Shown: positions 25,606-35,606 of the stretch, one piece after another
Layout of the letters: each line of letters starts with the position of its first letter
Position numbering within the stretch: the stretch's first letter is position 1
Source of the DNA: CAVYTF01 sp963771435
Lineage (GTDB): Bacteria > Bacteroidota > Bacteroidia > Chitinophagales > Chitinophagaceae
Reading direction: 5' to 3'
Length of the DNA stretch: 64,000 nt
NCBI GenBank assembly: GCA_963771435.1
Contig: CAVYTF010000005.1
Span: 1-64,000, forward strand
The notes under the pieces: generated by a model
Seen by the model: only the letters and a program-made list of their open reading frames with translations
The model's database searches: none
What the model was told of the DNA's origin: nothing
Translations under genes and position numbers: made by a program

Positions 25606-28340
25606 TCACTCCATCACGGGGCGCAACCATTTTTCCATTTCCTCTTCGGGCAGGCCTTTGCGTTTTGTGTAATCTGCAAATTGGTCGGGGCCGATCTTGC
25701 CTACGCCAAAATATTGACTGGCTGGGTGGCTGAAATACCAGCCGCACACGCTGGACGCGGGATACATGGCCAGGGATTCTGTGAGGTGGATGCGGATGTT
25801 GTTTTCGATGTCAAGCAGATCAAAAAGTTTGTATTTCTCTGTGTGATCGGGGCAGGCGGGATAGCCGGGCGCCGGGCGGATGCCGGTATATTTTTCTTTG
25901 ATAAGCTCTTCGGGCGACAGGTTTTCGTCTTTTACATAGCCCCAAAATTCTTTGCGCACGCGGGCGTGGAGGAGTTCGGCAAAGGCTTCCACGAGGCGGT
26001 CTGCAAGGGCCTGGAGCATGATCTTGTTGTAATCGTCGAGGGCGGCCTCAAAGGTTTTTATGTGCGGCTCAATGCCTTCGATGGTCACGGCGAAAGCGCC
26101 GATGAAATCACCGGATGCGTTGGTGCCTGCCTCGGCGGGTTTGATGAAATCGGCGAGGGAAAAATTGGGCTGATTGGCCGCTTTTTTCACTTGCTGGCGC
26201 AGAAATTCCAGCGGGACGGGTTCATGGTTGTTGCGGTTTACCTGCACAGTGTCTGCGGCAGTTTTTGTGGCGCTCCAAAAGCCGATGGCGCCTTTTGGGG
26301 TAAGCCATTTTTCGGCGATGATTTTATCAAGGAGGGCATTTGCATCATGGTATAACTTGGTCGCTTCCTTGCCGATGACCTCGTCCGTGAGCAGGTCGGG
26401 GAACCTGCCGCCCATTTCCCATGCGATGAAGAAAGGCGCCCAGTCGATGTAGTTTTTTATTTCAGCCAGGTCGTAATTATCAAAAACTTTTATGCCGGTG
26501 AACGAAGGAGCGGGCGGTGTGTAGCCTTCCCAATCAATTTTGGCGGCATTTTTTTGCGCGGCTGCGAAAGGAATATATTGTTTGACGGATTGCTTTTTGC
26601 TAAAATCATTTCTCAGGCCGAGGTATTCCTTACTGATATTTTCAAGAAGGGTTTGCTTTAGGTCTTTGTTGAGCAGGCTGCCGGCAACTGTTACACTGCG
26701 GGAAGCATCCAGCACATGCACGACGCCTTCGTTATATTCGGGCGCTATCTTTACGGCAGTGTGCATACGGGATGTGGTTGCGCCACCGATCAGGAGGGGC
26801 TGGTGCATGTTGCGGCGTTTCATTTCTTTGGCCACATGCACCATTTCATCAAGAGAAGGTGTAATCAAACCGCTAAGGCCAATGATGTCAGCCTTTTCTC
26901 TTATGGCGGTGTCGAGGATTTTATCAGCGGGCACCATTACGCCGAGGTCAATGATGTCATACCCATTGCAGCCCAGCACAACGCCCACAATGTTTTTACC
27001 GATGTCATGCACATCGCCTTTTACTGTTGCCAGCAAAATTTTGGCTGCGCCTGCACCTTCTTCGTTTATTGTTCCCGCAGAAAGGTGCGCCAGGCGGCGC
27101 TTTTCTTTTTCCTGTTCAATGTATGGCGTGAGCACGGCCACGATTTCTTCATCACGCGTGCGCTTTTTACTACCTGCGGCAGGAACATTTTTCCGCTGCC
27201 AAACAGATCGCCGACCACATTCATGCCGTCCATCAGCGGGCCTTCAATTACATCCAATGGTTTGGGATATTGCTGACCGGGCTTCTTCGGTATCGGCATC
27301 AATAAAATCAGTAATGCCATTTACCAGCGCGTGTTTAAGTCGTTCTTCCACTGAAGTGCCTCGCCAGGCATCATCTTTTTTTATTTCCTTTCCCTTTGCT
27401 TTTACCGTTTCCGCAAAAGTGATGAGCGTTTCCGTGGCTTCGTTGTTATCATTGTTGCGGTTGAAAATCACATCTTCACATAACTCGCGCAGGTGCGGTT
27501 CAATTTCATCATACACCACCAACTGGCCGGCATTTACAATGCCCATATCCATGCCCGCTTTGATGGCATGATACAGAAATACGCTGTGCATGGCTTCGCG
27601 CACGGTTTCGTTGCCGCGGAAGGAAAACGATACATTGCTTACGCCGCCGCTTATTTTGGCAAGGGGCATATTTTTGTTTGATATCACGTCGTGGCTTCAA
27701 TAAAATCAACGCATAATTGTTGTGTTCTTCAATGCCGGTGGCAACAGCAAAAATATTAGGGTCGAAAATAATATCCTGCGGAGCAAAGCCAACTTGTTCA
27801 GTTAATATTTCATAAGCCTTTTCAGCAAATGGAAACCCTGCGTTGAAGAGTATCTGCCTGGCCATTTTCATCAAATGCCATCACTACAACCGATGCCCCA
27901 TAGCTTTGGCAGATGATAGCCTGCTCAATAAACTTTTCAACTCCTTCTTTCATGGAAATAGAATTGACGATGCACTTTCCCTGTACGCATTTAAGCCCTG
28001 CTTCAATGATGGAAAACTTAGAGGAATCTATCATCACGGGGATTTTTGCAATATCAGGCTCGCTCTGCAAAAGATTGAGGTAAGTGGTCATTGCATGAAC
28101 GCCATCCAGCAGGGCATCATCCATGTTCACATCTAATACCTGCGCACCACTTTCCACTTGCTGGCGGGCAACGCTTAAAGCCTCTTCGTATTTGTTGTCA
28201 CGGATAAGGCGCGCGAACTTTTTAGAGCCGGTAACATTGGTGCGTTCGCCGACATTTACAAAATTCGTTTCCGGCCGAACGACGAGAGGCTCCAGGCCGG
28301 CTAATCTTAAATAAGGTTTGATTGTGTTTTGTTGGGACAT
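25606..28340 (-). pseudogene. metH: cobalamin-dependent methionine synthase, second half, broken by several frameshifts
   Basis: This encodes the pterin-binding, cobalamin-binding and AdoMet-activation domains of MetH; the homocysteine domain is a separate gene just upstream. Starting at the ATG at 28340, the frame is lost near 27823 (+1), about 27712 (-1), 27693 (+1), 27667 (+1), 27272 (+1) and 27147 (-1). Joining the pieces restores a family-like protein: GGVSNVSFSFRGNE in the pterin domain, GDVHDIGKNIV (cobalamin His) and RPAPGYPACPDHTEK (activation domain). From 27141 to 25606 it is intact for 511 codons. Either the assembly is poor here or the gene is decaying. Confidence 0.85.
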
Positions 28341-28363
28341 TTGTTATGATCAACTTTCTTTCT

Positions 28364-29389
28364 CTATTCTGCAAATACTTCTTCCATAACTGGCAGCCTC
28401 CGCGGCTCAATATTCTTCACTGCTTCGGCAATATGCCTGATATGCTCAGGTGTAGTGCCGCAACAGCCGCCCACTATATTCACAAACCCTTCGCTTGCCC
28501 AGTCTTCTATAAAGTGTGCGGTTTGCTCGGGCTGCTCGTCATATTCGCCCATCGCATTAGGCAAACCTGCATTAGGATAGGCTGAAGTATAGCATGTTGC
28601 GATCTGCGAAAGCTCTTCAATATGCGGTCTCATCTCATCCGCGCCCAAAGCACAATTCAACCCGATACTCAAAGGCTTTGCATGCATCACAGAAACATAA
28701 AATGCTTCAAGCGTCTGCCCGCTTAATGTCCTTCCGCTGGCATCTGTAATAGTGCCGCTGATCATAACAGGCAATGGCTTTTTACCTTCATCCCTGAAAT
28801 ATTTTTTAATGGCATAAATGGCAGCCTTTGCATTCAACGTATCAAAGATGGTTTCTATTAGCAGCACATCAACACCGCCATCTACAAGCCCTTTCACCTG
28901 TTCATAATAAGCATCCGCCACTTCATCAAAAGTAACAGCACGATAACCAGGATTATTTACATCGGGCGATAACGACAGCGTTTTATTCATAGGCCCTATA
29001 GCGCCAGCAACATATTTCTGCCCGCCTGAAGATGATGCATTATCTGCCATAAATTCTTCCACAGCTTTCCTTGCAATTGTTGCTGCGGCTACATTTATTT
29101 CATAAGCCAATTCCTCCATATGATAATCTGCAAGTGAGATGCGTTGCGAATTAAAAGTATTTGTCTCAATGATATCCGCGCCCGCATCAAGGTATTGTTT
29201 GTGGATCTCTTTGATGATCTGCGGTTGTGTAAGGCATAGCAGGTCATTGTTGCCTTTTATATCCGACGCCCACTCTTTAAAACGTTCACCACGGTAATCT
29301 TTCTCTTCCAACTTATGGCGCTGGATCATAGTCCCCATTGCACCATCTATCACTAATATTCTTTTTTCTAATGCCTGTTTTACGTTCAT
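28364..29389 (-). CDS. metH: homocysteine S-methyltransferase domain of split methionine synthase
   Basis: A 341-residue protein equal to the N-terminal homocysteine-binding domain of MetH. Zinc ligands are the Cys in GLNCALG and the paired Cys in GGCCGTTPEHI near the C-terminus. It begins with VIDGAMGTMIQ, typical of MetH. It ends cleanly 23 bp before the start of the second gene, so the split between domains looks natural, as is frequent in Bacteroidota, and differs from the disruptive frameshifts further on. It should act with the 25606-28340 product to methylate homocysteine. Confidence 0.92.
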   Translation of the reverse strand: MNVKQALEKRILVIDGAMGTMIQRHKLEEKDYRGERFKEWASDIKGNNDLLCLTQPQIIKEIHKQYLDAGADIIETNTFNSQRISLADYHMEELAYEINVAAATIARKAVEEFMADNASSSGGQKYVAGAIGPMNKTLSLSPDVNNPGYRAVTFDEVADAYYEQVKGLVDGGVDVLLIETIFDTLNAKAAIYAIKKYFRDEGKKPLPVMISGTITDASGRTLSGQTLEAFYVSVMHAKPLSIGLNCALGADEMRPHIEELSQIATCYTSAYPNAGLPNAMGEYDEQPEQTAHFIEDWASEGFVNIVGGCCGTTPEHIRHIAEAVKNIEPRRLPVMEEVFAE

Positions 29390-29598
29390 AACATATATTA
29401 TTAAGAATGATCAAATTGCTTAAGGCATAACATGCAGTTAAGCATAATGTCAACTAACTAAAACTTACACTAACTAATGAACGAGATACGATTTGTGAGG
29501 ATACTCAGAAATGAAGTCGTTTATTAGTTCTTATTTTTTCAGGCTGAACAATAAACAAATCTGCCTGTGCTGCAAATGTAAGTAATTTATCAAATAGA

Positions 29599-30219
29599 TC
29601 AACGGCTGCCGATATAACTTTCTATCGGCAGGCGGTTGGTAAGGCTGCGGGCAAGCGTCATTTCATCCGCATACTCAAGTTCGCCACCAAATGCAATGCC
29701 TCGCGCAATAGTGGTCACCTTACAGGGAAGTGCCTGTATCTTTTTCTGTATATAATAGATGGTAGTATCCCCCTGTATGTTTGGGCTAAGGGCAAAAATA
29801 AGCTCTTCGGTTTGTTCTTTATTGATGCGGTTGATTAGCTGTTCAATGTTTAACTGGTCAGGGCCGATACCGTCAAGCGGTGAGATAATGCCCCCAAGCA
29901 CATGGTAAGTACCGCTGAACTGCTGTGTACTTTCTATAGCAATTACATCCCGCACGTTTTCTACAACACATATTTGCCGCTGGTTACGGAATGAGTTTGA
30001 GCAAATGCTGCAGATATCACCGTCACTTATATTGCAGCAGCGCTGGCAAAACTTTATTTCTGTTCTTAAGCGTGTAACTGCTTCGCCGAATTCTTTAACA
30101 GCATTTACATCCTGTTTCAATAAATGCAATACTAACCGCAGGGCCGATTTTTTACCTATCCCCGGTAGTTTAGAAAATTCATTTACTGCATTTTCAAGCA
30201 GTGAAGATGGAAGTTGCAT
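29599..30219 (-). CDS. recR: recombination mediator RecR
   Basis: A 206-residue RecR, which with RecO loads RecA on gapped DNA. Visible are the N-terminal helix-hairpin-helix (LPGIGKKSALRLVLHLL), the zinc finger with four Cys (FCQRCCNISDGDICSICS) and the Toprim domain (CVVENVRDVIAIE). Typical length. It is 43 bp downstream of the lipoprotein gene on the same strand. Confidence 0.96.
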   Translation of the reverse strand: MQLPSSLLENAVNEFSKLPGIGKKSALRLVLHLLKQDVNAVKEFGEAVTRLRTEIKFCQRCCNISDGDICSICSNSFRNQRQICVVENVRDVIAIESTQQFSGTYHVLGGIISPLDGIGPDQLNIEQLINRINKEQTEELIFALSPNIQGDTTIYYIQKKIQALPCKVTTIARGIAFGGELEYADEMTLARSLTNRLPIESYIGSR

Positions 30220-30262
30220 AAATTCAAAGTTAAGAAATAAGCAATGCGTTTAAGACACTTAA

Positions 30263-31735
30263 TTAATGATTTTTTTTACCAGCCGGGCTCGGCGGTGGCG
30301 CATTCAGATTTATTTCGGCTTCATTTTCCCAATCCTTTCTAATAGTTAATTTATCAGGTATTGCCTGCACAATTTCGGGCTGTATTTTCTTTTTAAAGTC
30401 ACCTGCATCCCAGGTGCCGTTTTTATTGTCATCAAACAATATCCTCATTTGATAATCACCTGGTTCATAGATCTCCCTATGCCATTCGGCAGAAGTAAGC
30501 GCTGCAGAATCTACTACTTTATCATTTTGTACCATTTGCAAAACAGGGTTTTTGGAAAGGTCAAGCCCCACAAAACGCAGCGTAATGATCCCGTAATCAC
30601 CCTCTCCCTTTGTTGTGAAGTTTAAAGTATCATTTTTTGTAAGCATAATGCCCGCGCTGTCCGCAAAAGCCGTTTTTTGAAATACTATTCTATAGGCGCT
30701 GCTCAAAGGCCATTTAAAAGAAAGTGTAGCAACAGTGGCAGAAGTATCAAGTTTAAATACTGCGCCCCTTATAACATTGTAATTTGTATCCATAAAAGAT
30801 ATTTTTGAAGTATCAAAAACCTTCAGCTTATGGTTAAACGTCATTTCAAACTTTTTAAGAATATCCTGCTTCTCATTTTCAAGGTTGCTAGTAAACCTTA
30901 AATGCTTTTTTTCCTCTTCTGCCTTCTCTTTTTCTTCATCAGACGGTTTTTGTTTTTTTGTAGTTGATTGTCCCGATGAAGGCTTTTTAGGCTGTTCCTT
31001 AAATTGCTCAAACGCATACAACGCCACAGGAGCATACACTCCTGAATCCGCAGCAATAACAGGCTTATTTAAAAAGGCGAACATTTTGGTACTGTCATCA
31101 TACTTTTTTGAATAATCATTCGGCAAAGCATAAATGGCAAACGAATCCGGCGGCAAATTGCGGAACTGGAAATTACCTTTATGATCAAGCTTGGTGTAAT
31201 AGGTCGGTCTATGCTTGATAATGGCGCTGTCTGCACGATTTTTTTGCAACACCACTACAAGAGTTGTGTCTATTGCGCCTGTTTGGGCAAGTATCACTTT
31301 GCCTGATATTACATCATGGTCAAGAAATTTACCCGTTGAAAAAACATAGCTGAAGTTCTTTTTCACATTCCCTTCATTCACATCCTTTAGTCCATTACCA
31401 AAATTAATAGTGTAAGTAGTATTTGGTAAAAGTGAATCCTTAAGCTTAATGGTAACATTCTTCAGTTTACTTGTAATAGTTGGAACAGTTTCAGGATTAG
31501 GTGAAACAACCACATTATCCTGCACATTATCAAGCTGCACAAATTCATCAAAGGTCAAAACAATATTTTTCGCATTAAAAGATGTCAGCGAATCCTTGGG
31601 CACTGAATTCACCAGCACTGGCGGTATAGTATCCTTAGGCCCCCCTGTTGGAGGTATGATATTCGCACAGGATGAAAGCACCAGCAGTTTTGTAAATGAA
31701 ATAACGATAAGGAAACAAACAAAATACCTTCTCAT
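30263..31735 (-). CDS. lipoprotein with Ig-like (Big_5) domain
   Basis: About 490 residues from the ATG at 31735 (MRRYFVCFLIVIS); an upstream in-frame start at 31783 would place 16 charged residues before the signal. The lipobox LSSC precedes ANIIPPTGGPKD, a common start of this Bacteroidota family. A Big_5-type Ig-like domain follows (DTIPPVLVNSVPKDSL ... FDEFVQL). The middle has a Lys/Glu-rich linker (SSGQSTTKKQKPSDEEKEK) and the C-terminus is Pro/Ala/Lys-rich. Probably an outer-membrane-anchored protein of unknown role. Confidence 0.82.
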   Translation of the reverse strand: MRRYFVCFLIVISFTKLLVLSSCANIIPPTGGPKDTIPPVLVNSVPKDSLTSFNAKNIVLTFDEFVQLDNVQDNVVVSPNPETVPTITSKLKNVTIKLKDSLLPNTTYTINFGNGLKDVNEGNVKKNFSYVFSTGKFLDHDVISGKVILAQTGAIDTTLVVVLQKNRADSAIIKHRPTYYTKLDHKGNFQFRNLPPDSFAIYALPNDYSKKYDDSTKMFAFLNKPVIAADSGVYAPVALYAFEQFKEQPKKPSSGQSTTKKQKPSDEEKEKAEEEKKHLRFTSNLENEKQDILKKFEMTFNHKLKVFDTSKISFMDTNYNVIRGAVFKLDTSATVATLSFKWPLSSAYRIVFQKTAFADSAGIMLTKNDTLNFTTKGEGDYGIITLRFVGLDLSKNPVLQMVQNDKVVDSAALTSAEWHREIYEPGDYQMRILFDDNKNGTWDAGDFKKKIQPEIVQAIPDKLTIRKDWENEAEINLNAPPPSPAGKKNH

Positions 31736-31795
31736 CTGTAATGCAATAAGCTGCAAACTTAACCTCTTTCCACACTTATTCATCCCAATATTGCC

Positions 31796-34700
31796 TTAAA
31801 TCAGATCAGTTTCCTCTTCCTCTATTTCATGCAAAGCCACCGCAAGGTTATTGGTTTTCACAAACTCACACCAATGGCAACCCTCTTTGCCGCAGCCTGT
31901 ATAAAGATCATGCGCATGTATAGAGTCCCAGGTATTCGTTATCTGTTGTTTCACAGTAGCGATATCCTCTGGCCTTATCACTATTTTATTTTTACAGTAC
32001 TGCTTCTTTTTATCCGGCTCAATAAAATCAAACTCTGTTGTTGCAACAGTCCATTTCTTCAAAGGATAATTATCTACCAATATCTTGTAAAACACTGCCT
32101 GCCTCCAGTAATCTCCCCCATTTTTGTTATCCTCATTCGGCGCTTTTAGTTTCTCTTTAGCCTTGTCTGGGTCACCCGTTTTATAATCAACAACATTCAC
32201 TTCATTGCCTTCAAACTCAAGCTTGTCCAGCTTGCCCTTCAACGGCACCCCGTTTACAACCACATTTTTAATATTGCATTCCGCAGCTATTATTCTGTTC
32301 CATTCATGCACATATTTGTCATAATAATTCCCCAGCACCTCCTCCCCATATTCCAGCCTTCTTTCAAACTGTTCTCTGGTAAAGCTTTCCCTGTGCCTGA
32401 ACATGTATTTCTTAAAATGGTCAACAAATACCCCCTTGGGTGCAAACACATTGTTGTTCTGCTGCATATCTTTAAAGAGCTTCTCTAATGCATCATGAAC
32501 AGCCGATCCAAATTCTGTATGCTCATTTTTGGGAGAAGGTATTCTCAACAGTGTTTTAAAATAAAACTCCAGCGGGCATTTCAAGTAATTATTAAGCGCC
32601 GTCACATTCATCACAAACTTCTCCAGCAACGCATTAATATATTCCCCCTCTATTTTTTCTATTTCAGGAGCCTGCTCACCGTTAAAGATCAACGCTTGAA
32701 AATCAGCCAGTACGGGTTCATCAATAAATACTTTTTGCACGGGCAGCTCGTGCACTTCCTGTATTTCAGCAATAAACATAGAGGGCTCCATTTCTTTGCC
32801 ATCGTTTTTAAACCTCGCATAAGAAATACACAAATGCTGCTCTGCTCTTGTCATGGCCACATAAAACAACCGCCTTAATTCCTCTTCCTCAATATGCATG
32901 GGCACGGTATCAAACATAGTGTCCGGGAACGAATAACCACCAAAAGGCTTGCGTTTTTTCTCCCAGTATGCAGCATTGCAACCCACAAAAAACACATACT
33001 CAAACTCCAGCCCCTTGCTCCCATGTGCAGTCAGTAGGTTCACCCCTTTTTCACTGCCGCTAACCTGCACCAACGGCAGCTTCAGCCCCTCCCTTTCCAT
33101 CAGGTCAATAATATTCACAAACTGTTGCAGCGTCATATTAGGGCGCCTGTGCGTTTCTTCTTTCACAAAATCAAAGAAGGCCGTCAGCACCTGCAGCAAC
33201 CATATTTTCTCTTCGCTTTCCATAATGCTTTTCAGCACACCGGCGTTGCGTATAATACGGTCAACCAATACTTGCAGCGTCACATTCGGCACGTCTGCAA
33301 CTAAAAGCTCTATGCTGTCGCTTGCCTTCTGTAGGTTGGCATGAATGCCCTTATCAAAAAGGTCCTGCGCAGGTTTATTGCTTTTATCAGACAGGTATTT
33401 TCGTATAGAGGTCTCGTCTTTCGAATACCGCTTTTCTGCAACTTCTATAGTGATCATGGCTATCTCAATAGCAGGTATCCCGAACCAGTCAAAATGCAAT
33501 ATCTCAAAAAGCATTTCATCCCCGCTGAACGGGATATCATGTTCGCTCGCAAGATATCTTAACAACAGCACCATCTTTTTTATCAGCGGCATCTCAAGAA
33601 TATTCAGGCTTCGCTTGCTAAAGACAGGGATATTTTTAAGCTTAAAAAACTTCACCAGCTCCTCTCCGTATTTATTTTCTTTATAAATAACAGCTATCCT
33701 TCCCGGCGGAACACCTTGCAGCAAAAGGCTCTCTGTCTGCAATGCCAGGTCGATCATTTCATTGGTCGGCGTTTCATATTCCTTCAAAATAGGCCGGTGC
33801 TCAAGATGGGTTATGTTTTCGTTAGCAGCAATAAGTGTCTTGGTCAGCCTCAGTTCGGGGCTCTTATAAATGATCCTTTCTGTGTTTTTATCAATAAGCG
33901 TCTTTGAAATATCCAGTATCGGCTGGAGCGATCGGTAATTATTCTCCAGCACCACCGTCAGCAATTCCTCTTTATAGCTCGTCACAAACCCCGTCATATT
34001 CTCCACGTTCGCCCCTTGAAAACGATAGATACTTTGGTCGTCATCCCCCACCACGAACACGTTCGGTTTATCCCAGTAATTTATCAGCAGTTCCACCAGC
34101 TTGTTTTGTGTGCCGCTCGTGTCTTGGTATTCATCCACAAGAATGTACAAAAACTTCTCCTGGTATTGCGCCAGCAAGCTCTTATTATCTTCAAACGCCT
34201 TCAGCACCCAGTTGATCATATCATCAAAATCATAACGGTTTTGCCGCCGCATCAGTTGCTGAAAATGCTCAAACTCATTCACCGCCGCCCGCAACCTTTC
34301 TTTTTTCTCAGCCTCTTCAGCTATCTTGTCAGTCCGCACATCCCCCTTCTTAAACTCCTTCGTTGCCCGTTTAGCAATATATTCATCCCGCGTTGCCAGC
34401 GAAGCCAGGTAGCTGTCAATTCGTTCATTTATAAACGCCGCCGTCCACCCTTCCCGTTTCATAGTGCTGAACAGCGATTGCAGGTTATTTATTTCATAAT
34501 ACACATCCCCCCTGTATCTTTTCAGCGCATGGTTTTTAGGGAAAGAATCGATCAGCTCCTTATACAGTTCTATCCGTTCCAGCTCAGAGATCGGATCAAG
34601 AGAATTCTTGTCAAACAGCGACAGGTTATCCTGTATCACATCATTACAAAAAGCATGAAAAGTATAAATATTCACCTTATACGCATCGCTCCCGATAAAC

Positions 34701-34951
34701 CCCTGCAGCCTTTTCCGCATCGCCACAGCCCCCGCGTCAGTATAGGTAAGGCAAAGTATATTTTCAGGCGCAGCATCCGTTTCCAGCAATATCTTCCCTA
34801 TCCTTGCGCTCAATATCTGCGTCTTCCCCGTCCCCGGCCCCGCAATAACCATCACCGGCCCCTCAGTAGTATCAACTGCCATTTTTTGTTGCGTGTTCAA
34901 ACCCGAGTACACTTCATTGAATTTCTCTGATTGCTGCTTTCTGTTGCTCAT
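31796..34951 (-). CDS. UvrD/PcrA-like helicase with C-terminal PD-(D/E)XK nuclease
   Basis: A 1051-residue superfamily 1A helicase-nuclease. Walker A GPGTGKT is at residues 38-44, and the helicase core shows LVDEYQDTSGTQ with GDDDQSIYRFQGA, then LTAHGSKGLEFEYVF and VAMTRAEQHL. From about residue 790 there is a RecB-like nuclease: GSAVHDALEKLF, VVDYKTG and a last Cys cluster CGKEGCHWC, which with the earlier Cys of NYLKCPLEFYF resembles the iron-sulfur staple of AddB. It likely processes DNA ends in repair. Long enough to be complete. A candidate promoter lies just upstream. Confidence 0.9.
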   Translation of the reverse strand: MSNRKQQSEKFNEVYSGLNTQQKMAVDTTEGPVMVIAGPGTGKTQILSARIGKILLETDAAPENILCLTYTDAGAVAMRKRLQGFIGSDAYKVNIYTFHAFCNDVIQDNLSLFDKNSLDPISELERIELYKELIDSFPKNHALKRYRGDVYYEINNLQSLFSTMKREGWTAAFINERIDSYLASLATRDEYIAKRATKEFKKGDVRTDKIAEEAEKKERLRAAVNEFEHFQQLMRRQNRYDFDDMINWVLKAFEDNKSLLAQYQEKFLYILVDEYQDTSGTQNKLVELLINYWDKPNVFVVGDDDQSIYRFQGANVENMTGFVTSYKEELLTVVLENNYRSLQPILDISKTLIDKNTERIIYKSPELRLTKTLIAANENITHLEHRPILKEYETPTNEMIDLALQTESLLLQGVPPGRIAVIYKENKYGEELVKFFKLKNIPVFSKRSLNILEMPLIKKMVLLLRYLASEHDIPFSGDEMLFEILHFDWFGIPAIEIAMITIEVAEKRYSKDETSIRKYLSDKSNKPAQDLFDKGIHANLQKASDSIELLVADVPNVTLQVLVDRIIRNAGVLKSIMESEEKIWLLQVLTAFFDFVKEETHRRPNMTLQQFVNIIDLMEREGLKLPLVQVSGSEKGVNLLTAHGSKGLEFEYVFFVGCNAAYWEKKRKPFGGYSFPDTMFDTVPMHIEEEELRRLFYVAMTRAEQHLCISYARFKNDGKEMEPSMFIAEIQEVHELPVQKVFIDEPVLADFQALIFNGEQAPEIEKIEGEYINALLEKFVMNVTALNNYLKCPLEFYFKTLLRIPSPKNEHTEFGSAVHDALEKLFKDMQQNNNVFAPKGVFVDHFKKYMFRHRESFTREQFERRLEYGEEVLGNYYDKYVHEWNRIIAAECNIKNVVVNGVPLKGKLDKLEFEGNEVNVVDYKTGDPDKAKEKLKAPNEDNKNGGDYWRQAVFYKILVDNYPLKKWTVATTEFDFIEPDKKKQYCKNKIVIRPEDIATVKQQITNTWDSIHAHDLYTGCGKEGCHWCEFVKTNNLAVALHEIEEEETDLI

Positions 34952-34968
34952 TACTTTCTAATAAAACA

Positions 34969-34996
34969 CAAATATAATACTATTTTTTTTAGCAAA
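34969..34996 (-). promoter_or_regulatory. candidate promoter of the UvrD-like gene
   Basis: On the minus strand TTTG (34996-34993), 16 bp, then TATATTTG (34976-34969), an exact -7 match. The spacing is a little short. The ATG is 17 bp further on. Confidence 0.45.
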
Positions 34997-35132
34997 TAAA
35001 TTACCGATATACCCTCTTTAACCAATACTACATCTCCTTATCCTTCATTTGTAGAGTTCAATCTACTAATGGCCTGCAGCAATTTGGATAACAATCAACA
35101 ATGTAGGGCCTGTTACTTCGAGGTATGCTGCC

Positions 35133-35597
35133 CTAACAATAGAGGACTTGGGCTTTCTTACTTGCCTGTTCAATAACTTTTTGTAGTCTACCTCTTTCGT
35201 TTATAAACCCAACAACTATTTCATCTGCCACTTCAACCATCATTTTATTTCTTACCTGTGCAGTTTGTTGGGATACCCGTTTTACTTCTTTGGCAAATGG
35301 TGTTATAATTAATAATCTTCCCTGCTCTAAAGGTTTTTGAAACGCTGGCTCTATCCTTTCTTTTAGCCCTCTTGCCAATGCCACTATTATTGGCTGTGTG
35401 CCTTTTAATAAATAATGCAATACATCTTTCTCTATTTTGCTGTGAAAGCCGCTAATAACACAATTGCCTTTTTCTCTTTGTTCTATTGCCCAATCATAGC
35501 ATTTTAATACTGCACTTGATGCAATTTTACGACTACAGAAAAAAGCTGTTTTATGAAATTGTAATATTTCAATATTGCCAAGTGTTTCAGCTATCAT
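35133..35597 (-). CDS. DprA-like Rossmann-fold protein of the defence operon
   Basis: A 154-residue protein matching only the central Rossmann fold of DprA/Smf: FFCSRKIASSAVL, GNCVISGFHSKIEKDVLHYLL, GTQPIIVALARGL, GRLLIITPF, then RNKMMVEVADEIVVGFI and a final GRLQKVIEQA. The N-terminal SAM and C-terminal winged-helix domains of DprA are absent, and the residues before the fold are few. It starts 10 bp after the methylase gene and is the last gene of the operon. In defence loci such short DprA-like proteins occur with methylases and helicases, but their role is not established. Confidence 0.72.
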   Translation of the reverse strand: MIAETLGNIEILQFHKTAFFCSRKIASSAVLKCYDWAIEQREKGNCVISGFHSKIEKDVLHYLLKGTQPIIVALARGLKERIEPAFQKPLEQGRLLIITPFAKEVKRVSQQTAQVRNKMMVEVADEIVVGFINERGRLQKVIEQASKKAQVLYC

Positions 35598-35606
35598 TTT
35601 AAATTA

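Noticed and set aside
28341..28363. Frameshift as the cause of the split between the two methionine synthase genes
   Set aside because: The first gene ends cleanly at the domain boundary and the second has its own ATG; split metH is known in Bacteroidota.
29390..29598. Possible riboswitch upstream of methionine synthase
   Set aside because: No SAM or cobalamin riboswitch core or strong paired stems could be recognised.
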